From Ferruginibacter sp. (GTDB taxonomy: Bacteria; Bacteroidota; Bacteroidia; Chitinophagales; Chitinophagaceae): DNA of 64,000 nucleotides. The stretch spans positions 124,001 through 188,000 of the forward strand of contig JACMLJ010000010.1 of the NCBI GenBank assembly GCA_014379625.1, read 5' to 3'. Shown piece after piece: positions 54,178 to 64,000 of the stretch. The number at the start of each line of letters is the position of its first letter. Within the stretch, counting starts at the first letter, position 1. The notes below the pieces were generated by a model. It saw nothing but the letters and a program-made list of their open reading frames with translations, did not search any database and was not told where the DNA came from. A program made the translations under genes and the position numbers.

Positions 54178-54556
54178 GCATAGAACTTTCCCCAAAAAAA
54201 GCGGGTTAACCCTAAAGGAAAGAGCATGAAATTCAAATGTGAAAATAAGAAAATGACTCAATGCCAGGTTAGGGACACAATAGAGTCGGCGCACAGAACG
54301 GCAGTACAAAAGAGAAGGAAACAATCAGGCAACGATGGAGTAACAAGGACGCTCAAAATACGTCAATCTAAGGGTATTATCCATGAATAAACATTGGGAT
54401 AAAGTGGTGGCGTTGATTAAAAAAGCAGCTTAACTGCAATGCGACAATTTTAAATGCACCCAAACATTATTATACCCCATTACTATCTTTTATTTTAATT
54501 AAATTACAGTGTCATTTTCGCCATACCTGCACAGTGTAGCTGCATTTCCTTTCTGA
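54178..54556. other. 379-base gap between the metalloprotease and nfeD
   Basis: It contains one small basic ORF at 54226-54390 (reported separately with low confidence) and nothing else recognisable. Confidence 0.5.
54226..54390 (+). CDS. Doubtful 54-residue basic ORF
   Basis: ATG 54226 to TAA 54390 encodes 54 residues rich in Lys, Arg, Gln and Thr (MKFKCENKKMTQC...). The composition is strongly basic without any hydrophobic core. No promoter was noted. It could be a short gene, a remnant or chance. Confidence 0.2.
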   Translation: MKFKCENKKMTQCQVRDTIESAHRTAVQKRRKQSGNDGVTRTLKIRQSKGIIHE

Positions 54557-55870
54557 ATGATTTTTATGAAGCATTTTTTTACTTTTTTCGCTTTGCTCTT
54601 TTTGTTGCCCTTCATCGTGCCGGGCCAAACCGTGGTATCTATAAAAATAGAAGGCGCTATTAATCCCATCACGGCTGATTTTGTAAACGAGGCAATTAAG
54701 AATGCCCACAGTAAAAAGGCAGCCTGCCTGCTCATACATTTGAATACACCCGGTGGTTTATTACAATCCACCAGGGAAATTGTAACTGCATTGCTGGAAA
54801 GTACTGTCCCGGTAGTCGTGTATGTATCCCCCGAAGGGGCGCATGCTGGTTCGGCAGGTGTTTTTATTACTATGGCCGCTAATATTGCTGCAATGGCTGA
54901 AGCAACTAATATCGGGGCAGCACACCCGGTGAATTTACGGGGAAGCATGGATAGTGTTATGAGCGAAAAAGTGACCAACGATGCTGCTGCATTTATCCGC
55001 AGCATTGCAGCAAAAAGAAACCGTAACCTCCAATGGGCCGAAGATGCAGTGAGGAAAAGCATTTCTATAACCGCCGCCGAAGCTATTCTTGAAAAGGTAG
55101 TTGACCTGATAGCTTTCTCCGACCGTGACCTGCTGAACCAGATTGATGGGAAAGAAGTGAAACTCAACAGCGGGACGGTGGTACTGCATACAAAAAATGC
55201 AATAATCGAAACCTATGAGATGAGTGCGATCGATAAGCTGTTCAATATTATCAGCAATCCAAATATTGCCTACCTCATGATGATGCTGGGTTTTTTTGGA
55301 ATTTTATTTGAATTATTTAATCCCGGCGCCATACTTCCCGGGATGATCGGAGTGGTATCACTGATTCTTGCATTTTATACAATGCATACATTACCTATTA
55401 ATTTTGCAGGTCTTGCACTGATTATTTTTGGTGTGCTGCTATTATTACTGGAGATAAAAATTGTTAGTCATGGTATGCTTGCCATTGGCGGTATAATTTC
55501 ACTATTGCTGGGCTCAATGATGCTGATAAAAGCGGGTTCAACTTTGGAAATTACCGGCATTTCAAGACTGCTTATCATTGCTACCACCGCAGTAACAGCT
55601 CTATTCTTTTTGTTTGTGATAGGCGCAGGATTAAAGGCGCAAAAGCGAAAAGCACTTACAGGCCTGGAGGCAATGACTGGACTGACCGGGATCGCATTGG
55701 ACCCTCTCGAGCCTGGAGGACGAGTAATGGTGCAGGGAGAAATATGGAATGCCTCATCAACCGGTGGAAATATTAATAAGGGAGAAGCGGTAAGGATAAA
55801 CGCCATTAAAAAACTGATGCTGTTTGTAGAAAAAATAGCCCCTGATGTTTCTGGTAGTATGACAACTTAA
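54557..55870 (+). CDS. NfeD-family membrane serine protease
   Basis: The 437-residue protein has a signal peptide (residues 4-22), a ClpP/crotonase-like protease domain with GGLLQSTREIV and a putative nucleophile in GAHAGSAGVFI (near 95-105), then four or so membrane segments (about 240-365) and the C-terminal NfeD beta-barrel (OB-like, GLTGIALDPLEPGGRVMVQGEIW). It follows the long NfeD form that partners with stomatin-like slipins. Start may also be ATG 54566. The downstream slipin gene is 91 bases away; the gap contains a heptad repeat. Confidence 0.9.
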   Translation: MIFMKHFFTFFALLFLLPFIVPGQTVVSIKIEGAINPITADFVNEAIKNAHSKKAACLLIHLNTPGGLLQSTREIVTALLESTVPVVVYVSPEGAHAGSAGVFITMAANIAAMAEATNIGAAHPVNLRGSMDSVMSEKVTNDAAAFIRSIAAKRNRNLQWAEDAVRKSISITAAEAILEKVVDLIAFSDRDLLNQIDGKEVKLNSGTVVLHTKNAIIETYEMSAIDKLFNIISNPNIAYLMMMLGFFGILFELFNPGAILPGMIGVVSLILAFYTMHTLPINFAGLALIIFGVLLLLLEIKIVSHGMLAIGGIISLLLGSMMLIKAGSTLEITGISRLLIIATTAVTALFFLFVIGAGLKAQKRKALTGLEAMTGLTGIALDPLEPGGRVMVQGEIWNASSTGGNINKGEAVRINAIKKLMLFVEKIAPDVSGSMTT

Positions 55871-55871
55871 T

Positions 55872-55937
55872 TTGTCAATGGTGAAATGATTCATTTGACC
55901 CATTGACCATTGACTATTGACCATTCACCATTCAAGT
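55872..55937. repeat. Intergenic heptad repeat, copy 6 (longest)
   Basis: Tandem ATTGACC, ATTGACT, ATTGACC, ATTCACC and ATTCAAG units, preceded by an inverted TCAATGGTGAAA. It fills most of the gap between nfeD and the slipin gene. Confidence 0.6.
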
Positions 55938-55961
55938 TTCAAATCTTAAATCTATAATAAT

Positions 55962-56771
55962 ATGCCACAAATTCCATTTATTACCCTGCTCGTCATCTTT
56001 TTTTTAATCAGCCTTTTAGCCAGTGCGGTAAAAATTCTCCGCGAATACGAACGGGGCGTTATTTTCCGCCTGGGACGGCTTATCGGTGGAGATGGGCTGA
56101 AAGGACCCGGATTGATATTGCTGATCCCATTTATCGATAAGATGGTAAAAGTGAGTTTACGCACGGTGGTGATGGATGTACCTCCCCAGGATATCATCAC
56201 CAGCGATAATGTTTCCATAAAAGTAAATGCCGTAGTGTATTTCCGTGTGGTGGAACCACAAAAAGCAATTGTGCAGGTGGAGAATTTTTTACTGGCTACT
56301 TCGCAAATTTCCCAAACTACTTTGCGGAGTGTTTTGGGGCAGTCGGAGCTGGACGACCTGCTTTCACAAAGAGAGATCATTAACCATAAACTGCAGCAGA
56401 TCATCGATTCGCAAACAGAACCCTGGGGAATTAAGGTAACGAACGTAGAAGTAAAACAAATTGATCTTCCGCAAGAAATGCAGCGGGCAATGGCCAAACA
56501 GGCGGAAGCAGAAAGGGAGCGCCGGAGCAAGGTTATTTCTGCAGAAGGTGAATTCCAGGCTTCACAAAGATTAGCAGATGCGGCAAAAATCCTTTCTGCT
56601 GAGCCAAGTGCGTTAACATTGCGTTACCTGCAAACTTTAAGGGAGATCGCCACAGAAAATAATTCTACTACCATCTTCCCTGTACCAATCGATTTGCTGA
56701 CCCCATTTTTAAGTAATGGAGGCAAGAAAGTGAATATTACTGATGTTTTGGAAGGAGCCAGGAAGGAATAA
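55962..56771 (+). CDS. Slipin (stomatin-like SPFH protein)
   Basis: The 269-residue protein has one N-terminal membrane segment (residues 4-24) and an SPFH domain opening with [18 protein letters not shown], and including [30 protein letters not shown]. It continues with the helix [27 protein letters not shown]. The C-terminus is oligomeric coil-like. Slipins form membrane microdomain rings and are cleaved or controlled by NfeD proteases, which are encoded next to them, as here. Confidence 0.94.
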   Translation: MPQIPFITLLVIFFLISLLASAVKILREYERGVIFRLGRLIGGDGLKGPGLILLIPFIDKMVKVSLRTVVMDVPPQDIITSDNVSIKVNAVVYFRVVEPQKAIVQVENFLLATSQISQTTLRSVLGQSELDDLLSQREIINHKLQQIIDSQTEPWGIKVTNVEVKQIDLPQEMQRAMAKQAEAERERRSKVISAEGEFQASQRLADAAKILSAEPSALTLRYLQTLREIATENNSTTIFPVPIDLLTPFLSNGGKKVNITDVLEGARKE

Positions 56772-57348
56772 ATTCGTTAGTTGGCTTATGTGCTAATGAA
56801 GAATTGTACTTAAGACAGTGATGAACAACCAGTCCAGCCGAGTATCAAGCTGGCTGTGAGTTAGTGTGGACATCTTTTCGGGGTATTTTTTAATTATAGA
56901 ATTATAGAAAAAATCAATCTCCGAATGCTCAACTGTTTGTTATTCAGGTATTGAAGTTCCACCAGGCTTTCTACTAAAACTCGCCGTAGAATTGGAGTGT
57001 ACCTGTTCCGCCTAATCAGGAAAATGGGGCTAAAGTCTTGTGGCTATAATTGCCGAACACCTGTTAGTAATTCAACTGGTGATGAATATAGACCACCCGC
57101 CTGATAATTAAATAATCAACAATATTAAATTTTCATCTTTCAAACCAACAAACAAATTCCCGTTATCCCCGTTTTTTACACAACAAACGATTGCACCAAT
57201 TTATTGGTTTCCCTATAAAATACTCCTTTCAAAAAGCTTATTTTTACGACTCTGTTTATTCAATACTTTTTTCCTGCCATGACTTACCTCTTTTTTTATG
57301 CTTAACTATCTTAAGTAATAAATGAAAAAAACTTATTAATAAATTATC
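56772..57348. other. 577-base gap before the GH63-like gene
   Basis: AT-rich with no recognised gene. A 49-codon leftward frame near 56910-57060 has no start codon and was not called. Confidence 0.45.
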
Positions 57349-60033
57349 ATGACAGCAGAGCACCAGCGATTAGCCGTTAATCATAAAAAAACTATCCCAC
57401 TTGAACAATGGGGCCCGTACCTGAGTGAGCGGCAGTGGGGCACGGTGCGGGAAGATTACGGGAACCACGGGGATGCATGGGGCTACCTGCCTTTTGAGCA
57501 GTCACACTTCAGAACTTACCGCTGGGGTGAAGATGGAATTGCAGGTATCTCCGATTATTTTCAAAACCTGTGCTTCGCAGTGGCTTTCTGGAACGGAAAA
57601 GATAAAATTCTGAAAGAACGTTTATTTGGCCTGGGAAATTACGAGGGCAACCACGGTGAAGATGTAAAAGAATTGTACTATTACCAGGATAATATCCCCA
57701 CCCATTATTACATGGAATATTTGTACAAATACCCGCAGAATGAATTTCCGTATGAAGACCTGAAAGCTACTAACCGCGGCCGTTCGATGCTCGATCCTGA
57801 ATATGAAATATTAGATACCGGTATATTTGATAAGGATGAATATTTTGATGTGAACATTACCTACGCCAAACAGAACCCGCAGGATATTTATATCAAAATA
57901 GATATTACCAACCGCGGCGATAAAACCGCTCCCATAACGATATTGCCTACCCTGTGGTTTTATAACCGGTGGATGGATACCCCTGACGAACCCAAACCCT
58001 GCATAAATTTTCTCAGTAAAACATCCGTCAGGGCAAAACACAAACGGCTGGGTAACTACTATTTGTATTTTCAGCACCCCGATGATTGCCTGTTTACAGA
58101 TAACGAAACCAACCTCAATAAAACAACCGGGGCAACAAACGAAACCCCATTCGTAAAAGATGCTTTTCACGATGCGATCATTGAAGGAACAAACCGTAAA
58201 AAGCTGCGGACCAGGAAAGAAGGTACCAAATTTTCGGCGGTATATGAATTGAAATTAAAAGGTGGTGAAACCAAAACCATTTTTTGCCGGCTTACAGGAA
58301 GAGCCGATGACCGGCCTTTTACGAAGGGGTTTGAAAGAATTTTCGCGGTACGTAAACAGGAGGCGGATGATTTTTATAAGGTTATCCTTCCGGCTAATAT
58401 TTCAGATGACCTTAAAAACATACAGCGTAAGGCGCTGGCTGGAATGTTGTGGAGCAAACAGTATTATCATTATGACGTAGAGCGCTGGCTTACCAATAGT
58501 GATGGCATCACCCCGGTAAATGATGGTAAAAAGAAAGGGCGTAATAGTGACTGGACGCACTTAAAGAACCAGGACGTAATTGCGATGCCGGACAAGTGGG
58601 AATATCCCTGGTATGCCGCGTGGGACCTTGCCTTTCATTGTATTTCCTTAGTAATGGTAGATCCTGAATTTGCCAAGCATCAGTTGCTGCTCATTATGCG
58701 GGAATGGTATATGAAACCCGATGGGCAGTTACCGGCTTATGAGTGGAACTTCAGTGATGTTAACCCACCCGTTCAGGCATGGGCAGCCATGGAAGTTTAC
58801 CGGATAGAAAAAGAAACCAGTGGAACCGGCGATATTGTTTTCCTTAAAAAAGTATTCCAGAAACTGCTGATCAATTTTACCTGGTGGATCAACCGTAAAG
58901 ACCGCAAGGGTAACAATATATTTGAAGGGGGCTTCCTGGGGCTGGATAATATCGGTGTATTCAACCGCAGCCATAACCCATCGGGCGAAATGCAGTTAGA
59001 ACAGGCGGATGGCACCAGTTGGATGGGCATGTATGCGCTCAATATGATGGATATGGCACTGGAGATCGCCAAACAGGACAAAGCTTTTGAAGACACGGCT
59101 ACTAAATTTTTTGAACATTTTGTATTGATAGCGGAAGCATTGAATAGCCACAGTCTCTGGAATGAGGAAGACAAATTTTATTATGACGTTTTGCGGATCG
59201 GGAGCGCCGACCCAATGCCACTGCGTATACAGAGTATCGTTGGGTTAACCAGTTTATTTGCCGTGAGTATAATGGACAAGGAAATATTTTACAAGCTGCC
59301 CGATTTTAAAAAAAGAATAGACTGGTATGAAAATTACCGGGCGAAAAACAATCGTTTCTGGCCCAATGAAGAGCGGGGCGATGGAGAAGAAATACTGATA
59401 TCATTGGTAAAGAAAGACAGGCTGATCCATTTACTCAACCGTATGCTCAACGAAGATGAGTTTTTATCAGGAGGAGGAATCAGGGCATTATCCAAATATC
59501 ATGAAGCTCATCCTTATTCTGTAACAATCGAGGGCACCAGGTATGAAATCCAGTATGATCCCGGCGATTCCACCAGTAACCTTTTTGGCGGCAACAGCAA
59601 CTGGCGCGGACCGGTATGGATGCCCATCAACTACCTGATCATTCGCTCTATCCGGAAATACGGCGAATTTTATGGTAATAATTTAAAAGTTGAGTGCCCT
59701 GTAGGATCAGGCAATCTTTTAAACCTGGTAGCTGTTTCCAAATTTTTGACCGAAAGGGTAGTGAGCCTGCTGGCCATCAATGAAAAGGGGGAACGTAAAT
59801 TAAACGGTAATCAAAACTGGTTCTATAAAAAGCCCGGTAACGAAAAGCTGGTGTTGTTTTATGAATATTTTCATGGTGATACCGGTTGTGGATTGGGCGC
59901 CAGTCACCAAACGGGCTGGACTTCCTTAGTTGCCGACCTGATCGGTGGCAACGAAGTAAAGAACCATGAATGGAAAGAAGGGAGCGGCCATGAAATTTTT
60001 GTAGATGACTATGAAGGGGAGGATGAAGGGTAA
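57349..60033 (+). CDS. Glycoside hydrolase of the GH63-like (MGH1) type
   Basis: The 894-residue protein has no signal peptide and is probably cytosolic. The N-terminal beta-sandwich carries WGPYLSERQWGTVREDYG, and the (alpha/alpha)6 barrel starts near residue 420 with WAAWDLAFH-like sequence. Later parts include a catalytic-type GNSNWRGPVWMPINYLI near 740-760. These are shared with GH63 mannosylglycerate hydrolases and glucosidases. It likely cleaves an alpha-glucoside or mannosylglycerate. The exact substrate is not evident. Lone gene, convergent with the third SNF2 gene, 27 bases apart. Confidence 0.82.
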   Translation: MTAEHQRLAVNHKKTIPLEQWGPYLSERQWGTVREDYGNHGDAWGYLPFEQSHFRTYRWGEDGIAGISDYFQNLCFAVAFWNGKDKILKERLFGLGNYEGNHGEDVKELYYYQDNIPTHYYMEYLYKYPQNEFPYEDLKATNRGRSMLDPEYEILDTGIFDKDEYFDVNITYAKQNPQDIYIKIDITNRGDKTAPITILPTLWFYNRWMDTPDEPKPCINFLSKTSVRAKHKRLGNYYLYFQHPDDCLFTDNETNLNKTTGATNETPFVKDAFHDAIIEGTNRKKLRTRKEGTKFSAVYELKLKGGETKTIFCRLTGRADDRPFTKGFERIFAVRKQEADDFYKVILPANISDDLKNIQRKALAGMLWSKQYYHYDVERWLTNSDGITPVNDGKKKGRNSDWTHLKNQDVIAMPDKWEYPWYAAWDLAFHCISLVMVDPEFAKHQLLLIMREWYMKPDGQLPAYEWNFSDVNPPVQAWAAMEVYRIEKETSGTGDIVFLKKVFQKLLINFTWWINRKDRKGNNIFEGGFLGLDNIGVFNRSHNPSGEMQLEQADGTSWMGMYALNMMDMALEIAKQDKAFEDTATKFFEHFVLIAEALNSHSLWNEEDKFYYDVLRIGSADPMPLRIQSIVGLTSLFAVSIMDKEIFYKLPDFKKRIDWYENYRAKNNRFWPNEERGDGEEILISLVKKDRLIHLLNRMLNEDEFLSGGGIRALSKYHEAHPYSVTIEGTRYEIQYDPGDSTSNLFGGNSNWRGPVWMPINYLIIRSIRKYGEFYGNNLKVECPVGSGNLLNLVAVSKFLTERVVSLLAINEKGERKLNGNQNWFYKKPGNEKLVLFYEYFHGDTGCGLGASHQTGWTSLVADLIGGNEVKNHEWKEGSGHEIFVDDYEGEDEG

Positions 60034-60060
60034 TTTGTAAATGTGATGCCTGCTGCTATT

Positions 60061-63000
60061 TTAAGTTTGGCAGTCACTGGGCCTTGTTTTGGTGTAGTAT
60101 GCTACCAGCCCCAGCAAATCTTCCTTAGATAGCCGTTTCAAAACAAATGAATCCGTCTTAACCAGGTCATTCACCAATGCTTTTTTGGAGGCCTGCAATT
60201 TCATGATTTTTTCTTCGATGGTACCCGGGCATATCAGCCTTACTGCCACTACATGCTTCTGCTGCCCGATCCGGTAACATCGGTCGATTGCCTGGTTTTC
60301 CACCGCCGGGTTCCACCAGGGATCAACTAAGTAAACATAATCCGCCTCAGTTAAATTGAGCCCCGTACCACCCGCTTTCAAACTGATCAAAAACACTTTT
60401 ATGTCAGCATTACCCTGAAAGGCGCTTACTGCCGAAGCCCGGTCTTTTGTTTGCCCCGTCAGGTACTCAAAAGGAATATATTTTGCCGAAAGTTCTTTTC
60501 GGATCAGTTCCAGCATCCCCACAAACTGTGAAAACACTAATATCTTATGACTGAGGTGCTTGTTTTCGATCTGCTCAACCAGCACATCAATTTTCGCGGA
60601 GGCGTTACCGTAATACGGCTGGTCCTTCAGCAAGGCCGGCGAATCACAGATCTGCCGCAGTTTGGTAAGGCCCTGCAATACATGCATGCTTTCGCGGGGC
60701 AGGTCTTCCTCCGGCTGGTGCAACAGGTAATTGCGAAATTCCTTTTCATACGCATCATATACTTTTCGTTGTTCGGTACCCATTTCACAGTAGATGATCA
60801 TTTCCGTTTTCTCCGGCAATTCGGTAACCACCTGTTTTTTTGTCCGCCGTAAAATAAAAGGATTGATCTTTTTTTGTAGTTCATCCGCCCGCCGCTCATC
60901 ACCAAATTTATCAATGGGCTGCGAGTAGATGTCTTTAAAATATTGCTGGTTGCCCAGCAGGCCGGGGCAGGCAAAAGACAATTGCCCGAAAAGGTCAAAT
61001 GTATTGTTTTCAATGGGTGTACCGGTTAGCACGATCTTGTTTTTTGATTGCAGTAAACGGGCAGCTTTGTACCGCTGCGAACCAGGGTTTTTAATAGCCT
61101 GCGATTCATCTAAAAAAATATAATTAAAGTGAAAGGTTTTCATGAAATGAATATTTGACAGCAGCAAACCATAACTGGTGAGCACCACATCGTATTCCTT
61201 AAAACTGTGGTTATTCCGTACCCGTTTATCCCCATGAATAGTCAATACTTTCAGCGATGGCGCAAATTTCACCAGTTCTTCCTCCCAATTAAAGATAAGC
61301 GAGGTAGGCACAGTTACAAGCTGCGTTTGATGCCCATGCTTTTGTTGTAACAAGAGCATGAATGCTATTATCTGTATGGTTTTACCCAAACCCATATCAT
61401 CCGCCAGGCAACCACCAAAGCCAAAATCATCTAAGAAATTCAGCCAGTTCAAACCCTGTTGCTGGTAAGGCCGCAACACTGCGTTTAGCCCTGCAGGTGA
61501 TGGCGCCGTTTCAATCGATTGAAACCCTTCAAGCTTGTTGCCATACAGTTCTATTTGCTCCCGCACTTCCTCAGACAGCATTTCTTTTTCATACAATTGC
61601 AGCATTCCTGAAAAGCTGATCCTTGGTGTGCGGATGCTGTCTTCCCTGATCTCACCTGCTTCAAAATAGGCGGCCATTTTTTTGATCCACTCGCCCGGCA
61701 GTATGCCCAGCGTGCCATCATCTAACTGAACAAACCTTCGTCCATTCTTTAGCGCTTTTTGCAATTGTCGTAAACTGGCCTTTTGTTTTCCATACCGCAG
61801 TTCCAGGTCTGTATCAAACCAGTCCAGTCCGCTGGTAACCCTTACCGATACCTTGCCTTTATGAGGGCTTAGTTGGTTGTTATCAATTTCATTAAAGCCC
61901 AGTATTTTTATATCCTGCTGCTCCCATTCCTCAAAGGCATCCAAAAACCAGCCCTCCTCCAGGAACTGTTTTTTGGTTAAATAAAATGCATCCTGGTGCA
62001 ACTGTTCTGCAAAATCGGGGTGCTGCAGCAGCAGTACTGCGGTAAACCTTATCTCCGCTACTTCATCACGGTCTACTATAAACGCATTATTTTTTTGATC
62101 CCTTGCATAGAGTTGTCTTTTGCTCAAAACGCTTACTTCCACTTCTCCATAGCGCATTACCGGGCTGATCATTATGTGCTGCCCCGCACCTGATAAATAG
62201 ACCAGTTGCTGCGGTGGGCCGTCAAACCCATTTTCTTCCAATTGTTCTTTTGTGGCGGCTACCAGCCATGCATAGCTGATGCGGATCTTATCTTCCAGCT
62301 TTGCTAAAATGGTTTTCCTGAACACTTCAAATTTTGATTGATGAATAATGATGATATTGTTGTTCTTTTTAAAGTAGCTGATCACCCTTACCAGGTCCAT
62401 TGTTCCCAGCAGGTGAAGTGCATTACCCGCCAGGATAAAATACCCATATTTTACAGGCAATGTATCCAGCGGGTATATTTTATCCTCAATCACCAGTTGC
62501 CCGCTGATCTCGTAAAAAGGTTCTTTCAAATACACCTGGAGTTCAAGCCCTGTTTGCAGGAGCTTCAGTTGAACCGGTACCAGGCTTGCCGGGCTTATGT
62601 TTTCTGACAGGGTGGGATTATGATAAAAAGCACGCAACTGCACCGGGTTATTTACGATAGCCCTCAATGCATTCACCTCAGCCATCAGCGGGGCTTTATT
62701 GTGGTTGTTGATAAAACCGGCAATACCGGTATAAAATTTTACGGCTTCTGCTTCGTTGGTTTTCCAGGCCAGTTCCATCGGGTCAAGCGTTTTTAGCGGA
62801 CTTTTTATTTTACCACCTGCCCCTGTGGCGGCTTCGTACAGGCCTACCTGTAAGTGCCTGTAATATTTGTGCTGGCCGAAAACAAGCAACACAGTAGTAT
62901 CCTGTTTTGCATTTGTCCATACCGAAAGGTCGTTTTTGAAAAGCAACTCCCCGGCCAGTTCTTGCATTGCGGCATCGTTGGCCGGCAGGAGCGATTTCAT

Positions 63001-63543
63001 CCGGGGCGTGATGCGCACAGCACGGCTGGCCCATTTTAACTCAAAATATTCATCGGGGTCAGGCAAATTTTCAAGTCCGTAGTTGATGGCTACCGCATTT
63101 ATCTTTTCGTGGCGCAGGGCGGTATCAAAAAAAACACGCAGGTCAGGCCGCTCCATAATATTGTACAGCACCTGTGCCTGGTGTTCGCATAATTTGGTGC
63201 CGGTCTGATTACATCCACAATCCAGCACCAGGGCTTTATCCCGGTATTGCACCAGCACCATAGGAAAAACCAGGCCGCCACCGGGATTGGTAAAGGAGCC
63301 TGTATTTAAATTAATCATATCCGGATGAACAGTAAAGAACCGGCTGTCACCACTATCGGGCATGGTGGCACTATTCGCAAGAATAAACGAATGCGTTAAT
63401 GCCGAAAACCGGAATTCTTCAAAGATGGTTTCCTTTTCGTTATTTGTTGCAGGTTGCGGTATTGACATGATGTTTGTAAAAATAGGATAGATGTGGTTAG
63501 GATGGGATTTCGTTGCTATCTTTTTTAAACGGGATTGACTCAT
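60061..63543 (-). CDS. SWI2/SNF2-family helicase with one SWIM zinc motif (1160 residues)
   Basis: The protein has one SWIM motif with Cys109, Cys111, Cys119 and His121 (CGCNQTGTKLCEH). The SNF2 ATPase part follows: LADDMGLGKT near 711, a DESQ box, LTGTPIENNTFDLFGQL, LKAGGTGLNLTEADYV and IDRCYRIGQQKHVVAVR near the C-terminus. The last motif has Cys-Tyr in place of the usual Thr-His. It differs more from the two other SNF2 proteins here than they do from each other. The start is ATG 63543 or ATG 63468. The gene is leftward and alone. Confidence 0.88.
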   Translation of the reverse strand: MSQSRLKKIATKSHPNHIYPIFTNIMSIPQPATNNEKETIFEEFRFSALTHSFILANSATMPDSGDSRFFTVHPDMINLNTGSFTNPGGGLVFPMVLVQYRDKALVLDCGCNQTGTKLCEHQAQVLYNIMERPDLRVFFDTALRHEKINAVAINYGLENLPDPDEYFELKWASRAVRITPRMKSLLPANDAAMQELAGELLFKNDLSVWTNAKQDTTVLLVFGQHKYYRHLQVGLYEAATGAGGKIKSPLKTLDPMELAWKTNEAEAVKFYTGIAGFINNHNKAPLMAEVNALRAIVNNPVQLRAFYHNPTLSENISPASLVPVQLKLLQTGLELQVYLKEPFYEISGQLVIEDKIYPLDTLPVKYGYFILAGNALHLLGTMDLVRVISYFKKNNNIIIIHQSKFEVFRKTILAKLEDKIRISYAWLVAATKEQLEENGFDGPPQQLVYLSGAGQHIMISPVMRYGEVEVSVLSKRQLYARDQKNNAFIVDRDEVAEIRFTAVLLLQHPDFAEQLHQDAFYLTKKQFLEEGWFLDAFEEWEQQDIKILGFNEIDNNQLSPHKGKVSVRVTSGLDWFDTDLELRYGKQKASLRQLQKALKNGRRFVQLDDGTLGILPGEWIKKMAAYFEAGEIREDSIRTPRISFSGMLQLYEKEMLSEEVREQIELYGNKLEGFQSIETAPSPAGLNAVLRPYQQQGLNWLNFLDDFGFGGCLADDMGLGKTIQIIAFMLLLQQKHGHQTQLVTVPTSLIFNWEEELVKFAPSLKVLTIHGDKRVRNNHSFKEYDVVLTSYGLLLSNIHFMKTFHFNYIFLDESQAIKNPGSQRYKAARLLQSKNKIVLTGTPIENNTFDLFGQLSFACPGLLGNQQYFKDIYSQPIDKFGDERRADELQKKINPFILRRTKKQVVTELPEKTEMIIYCEMGTEQRKVYDAYEKEFRNYLLHQPEEDLPRESMHVLQGLTKLRQICDSPALLKDQPYYGNASAKIDVLVEQIENKHLSHKILVFSQFVGMLELIRKELSAKYIPFEYLTGQTKDRASAVSAFQGNADIKVFLISLKAGGTGLNLTEADYVYLVDPWWNPAVENQAIDRCYRIGQQKHVVAVRLICPGTIEEKIMKLQASKKALVNDLVKTDSFVLKRLSKEDLLGLVAYYTKTRPSDCQT

Positions 63544-63617
63544 GAGCCATAAATCGCCGGGGCCTTTTACCAGCCATGCACATCACTTCAGTCATTTGCC
63601 CCCTTTTACCAATCTAA

Positions 63618-63648
63618 TTTGACAGGTGAAATACTTGTTATAATTTAG
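63618..63648 (+). promoter_or_regulatory. Possible promoter of the edge lipoprotein gene
   Basis: TTTG (63618-63621) followed after 19 bases by TAATTTAG, which differs from TAnnTTTG at one position, 16 bases before the ATG at 63665. Confidence 0.4.
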
Positions 63649-63664
63649 TTGAAAATTTATAAGT

Positions 63665-64000
63665 ATGAAAATAATATACTTGCTGTTATGTATAGCTTTT
63701 ACCGGCTGCGGACCTAAATCCAATGAAGATATTGCGAAAGAATTAATAAAGGAAAAACTGAAAACCAGTTTGCCCGATTTTAATAATTATGAGTCTGCTA
63801 ATTTTGGTAGAATGGGCAAGGCTTTTTTACCCTATGAAGAAACCGGCCAGTATATTACAAATTTAAAAGCCCTCAATAATTGTAAAGACTCTATTACCCT
63901 TTTGGAGAAAATGATCAAAGAAAACAAAAACGGGTCAACTGGCGGTGTTTCGAATAACGAAAGATTGCAACAATTGCTGGATAGTACAAGGGCTTTAAAT
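63665..64000 (+). CDS. Lipoprotein, C-terminus beyond the window
   Basis: 112 codons from ATG 63665 run off the right edge. The N-terminus is a lipoprotein signal with a lipobox ending in GCG (Cys about 15). The mature part is polar and helical, with KELIKEKLKTSLPDFNNYESANFG and a heptad-like LLEKMIKENKNG stretch. No known family was recognised in this part. Confidence 0.7.
   Translation, partial: MKIIYLLLCIAFTGCGPKSNEDIAKELIKEKLKTSLPDFNNYESANFGRMGKAFLPYEETGQYITNLKALNNCKDSITLLEKMIKENKNGSTGGVSNNERLQQLLDSTRALN

Noticed and set aside
54499..55167. A 222-codon frame antisense to nfeD
   Set aside because: Shadow of the NfeD coding sequence; no signals of its own.
55872..55937. The tandem heptads first looked like a short CRISPR-like array
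   Set aside because: Units are only 7 bases, contiguous and without unique spacers; no cas genes in the window.
1..64000. tRNA, rRNA, riboswitch, prophage, toxin-antitoxin and restriction genes
   Set aside because: None was recognised on either strand by reading; a covariance-model search would be needed to exclude small RNA genes.

Overview
The window looks like chromosomal DNA of a Bacteroidota bacterium, most likely of the Chitinophagaceae or a close relative. The evidence is the gliding lipoprotein GldH, an IPExxxVDY-type protein, a NfeD-slipin pair, a PadR-PspC pair, AT-rich intergenic DNA, promoters with the Bacteroidetes -7 element TAnnTTTG, weak ribosome binding sites and several apparent TTG starts. 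No rRNA, tRNA, CRISPR array, intact insertion sequence or prophage was seen. Most genes are ordinary core or accessory genes in short operons.

Layout. 1-3146 (leftward): the end-truncated sensor histidine kinase, gldH, a YicC-type endoribonuclease gene and an RluE-type pseudouridine synthase gene. 3720-8034 (rightward): an LpxD-like acyltransferase, an AIM24-family protein, the arsenic pair arsR-arsM and a DUF5995 protein. 8261-11209: the first of three SWI2/SNF2 helicases. 11210-15820 is gene-poor and holds three diverged tandem copies of one small secreted protein gene, each followed by a hairpin, plus possible gene remnants. 15821-19135: a GT39-type glycosyltransferase and a convergent M1 aminopeptidase. 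19405-21524: a small membrane protein and an ECF sigma factor gene followed by two small genes. 22219-24865 (leftward): pterin dehydratase, IPExxxVDY protein and an M28 peptidase. 25128-28499: feoB and a convergent lipoprotein. 29068-38470 (rightward): padR-pspC, gcvT, comB and the second SNF2 helicase, which has two SWIM motifs.

38780-44904 is a complete leftward urease cluster, ureA-ureB-ureC-ureE-ureF-ureG-ureD plus a UreH-type nickel permease, with every catalytic residue of UreC in place. 45098-51259: an L,D-transpeptidase, a PAP2-like membrane protein, rpoN, a small secreted protein and two PLP aminotransferases. 51452-60033: a small CxxC membrane protein, a large secreted zinc metalloprotease, nfeD-slipin and a GH63-like glucosidase. 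60061-63543 is the third SNF2 helicase, and 63665 to the edge is the start of a lipoprotein.

The least explained parts are: the three-copy secreted protein array with its 3' hairpins; a dispersed intergenic repeat built from 7-base units (ATTGACC/ATTCACC) at six or more sites; a promoter-equipped 43-residue ORF at 38487-38618; the ECF sigma operon without a recognisable anti-sigma gene; and several start-less open frames that look like gene remnants. All functional calls come from reading motifs by eye; no database search was possible.
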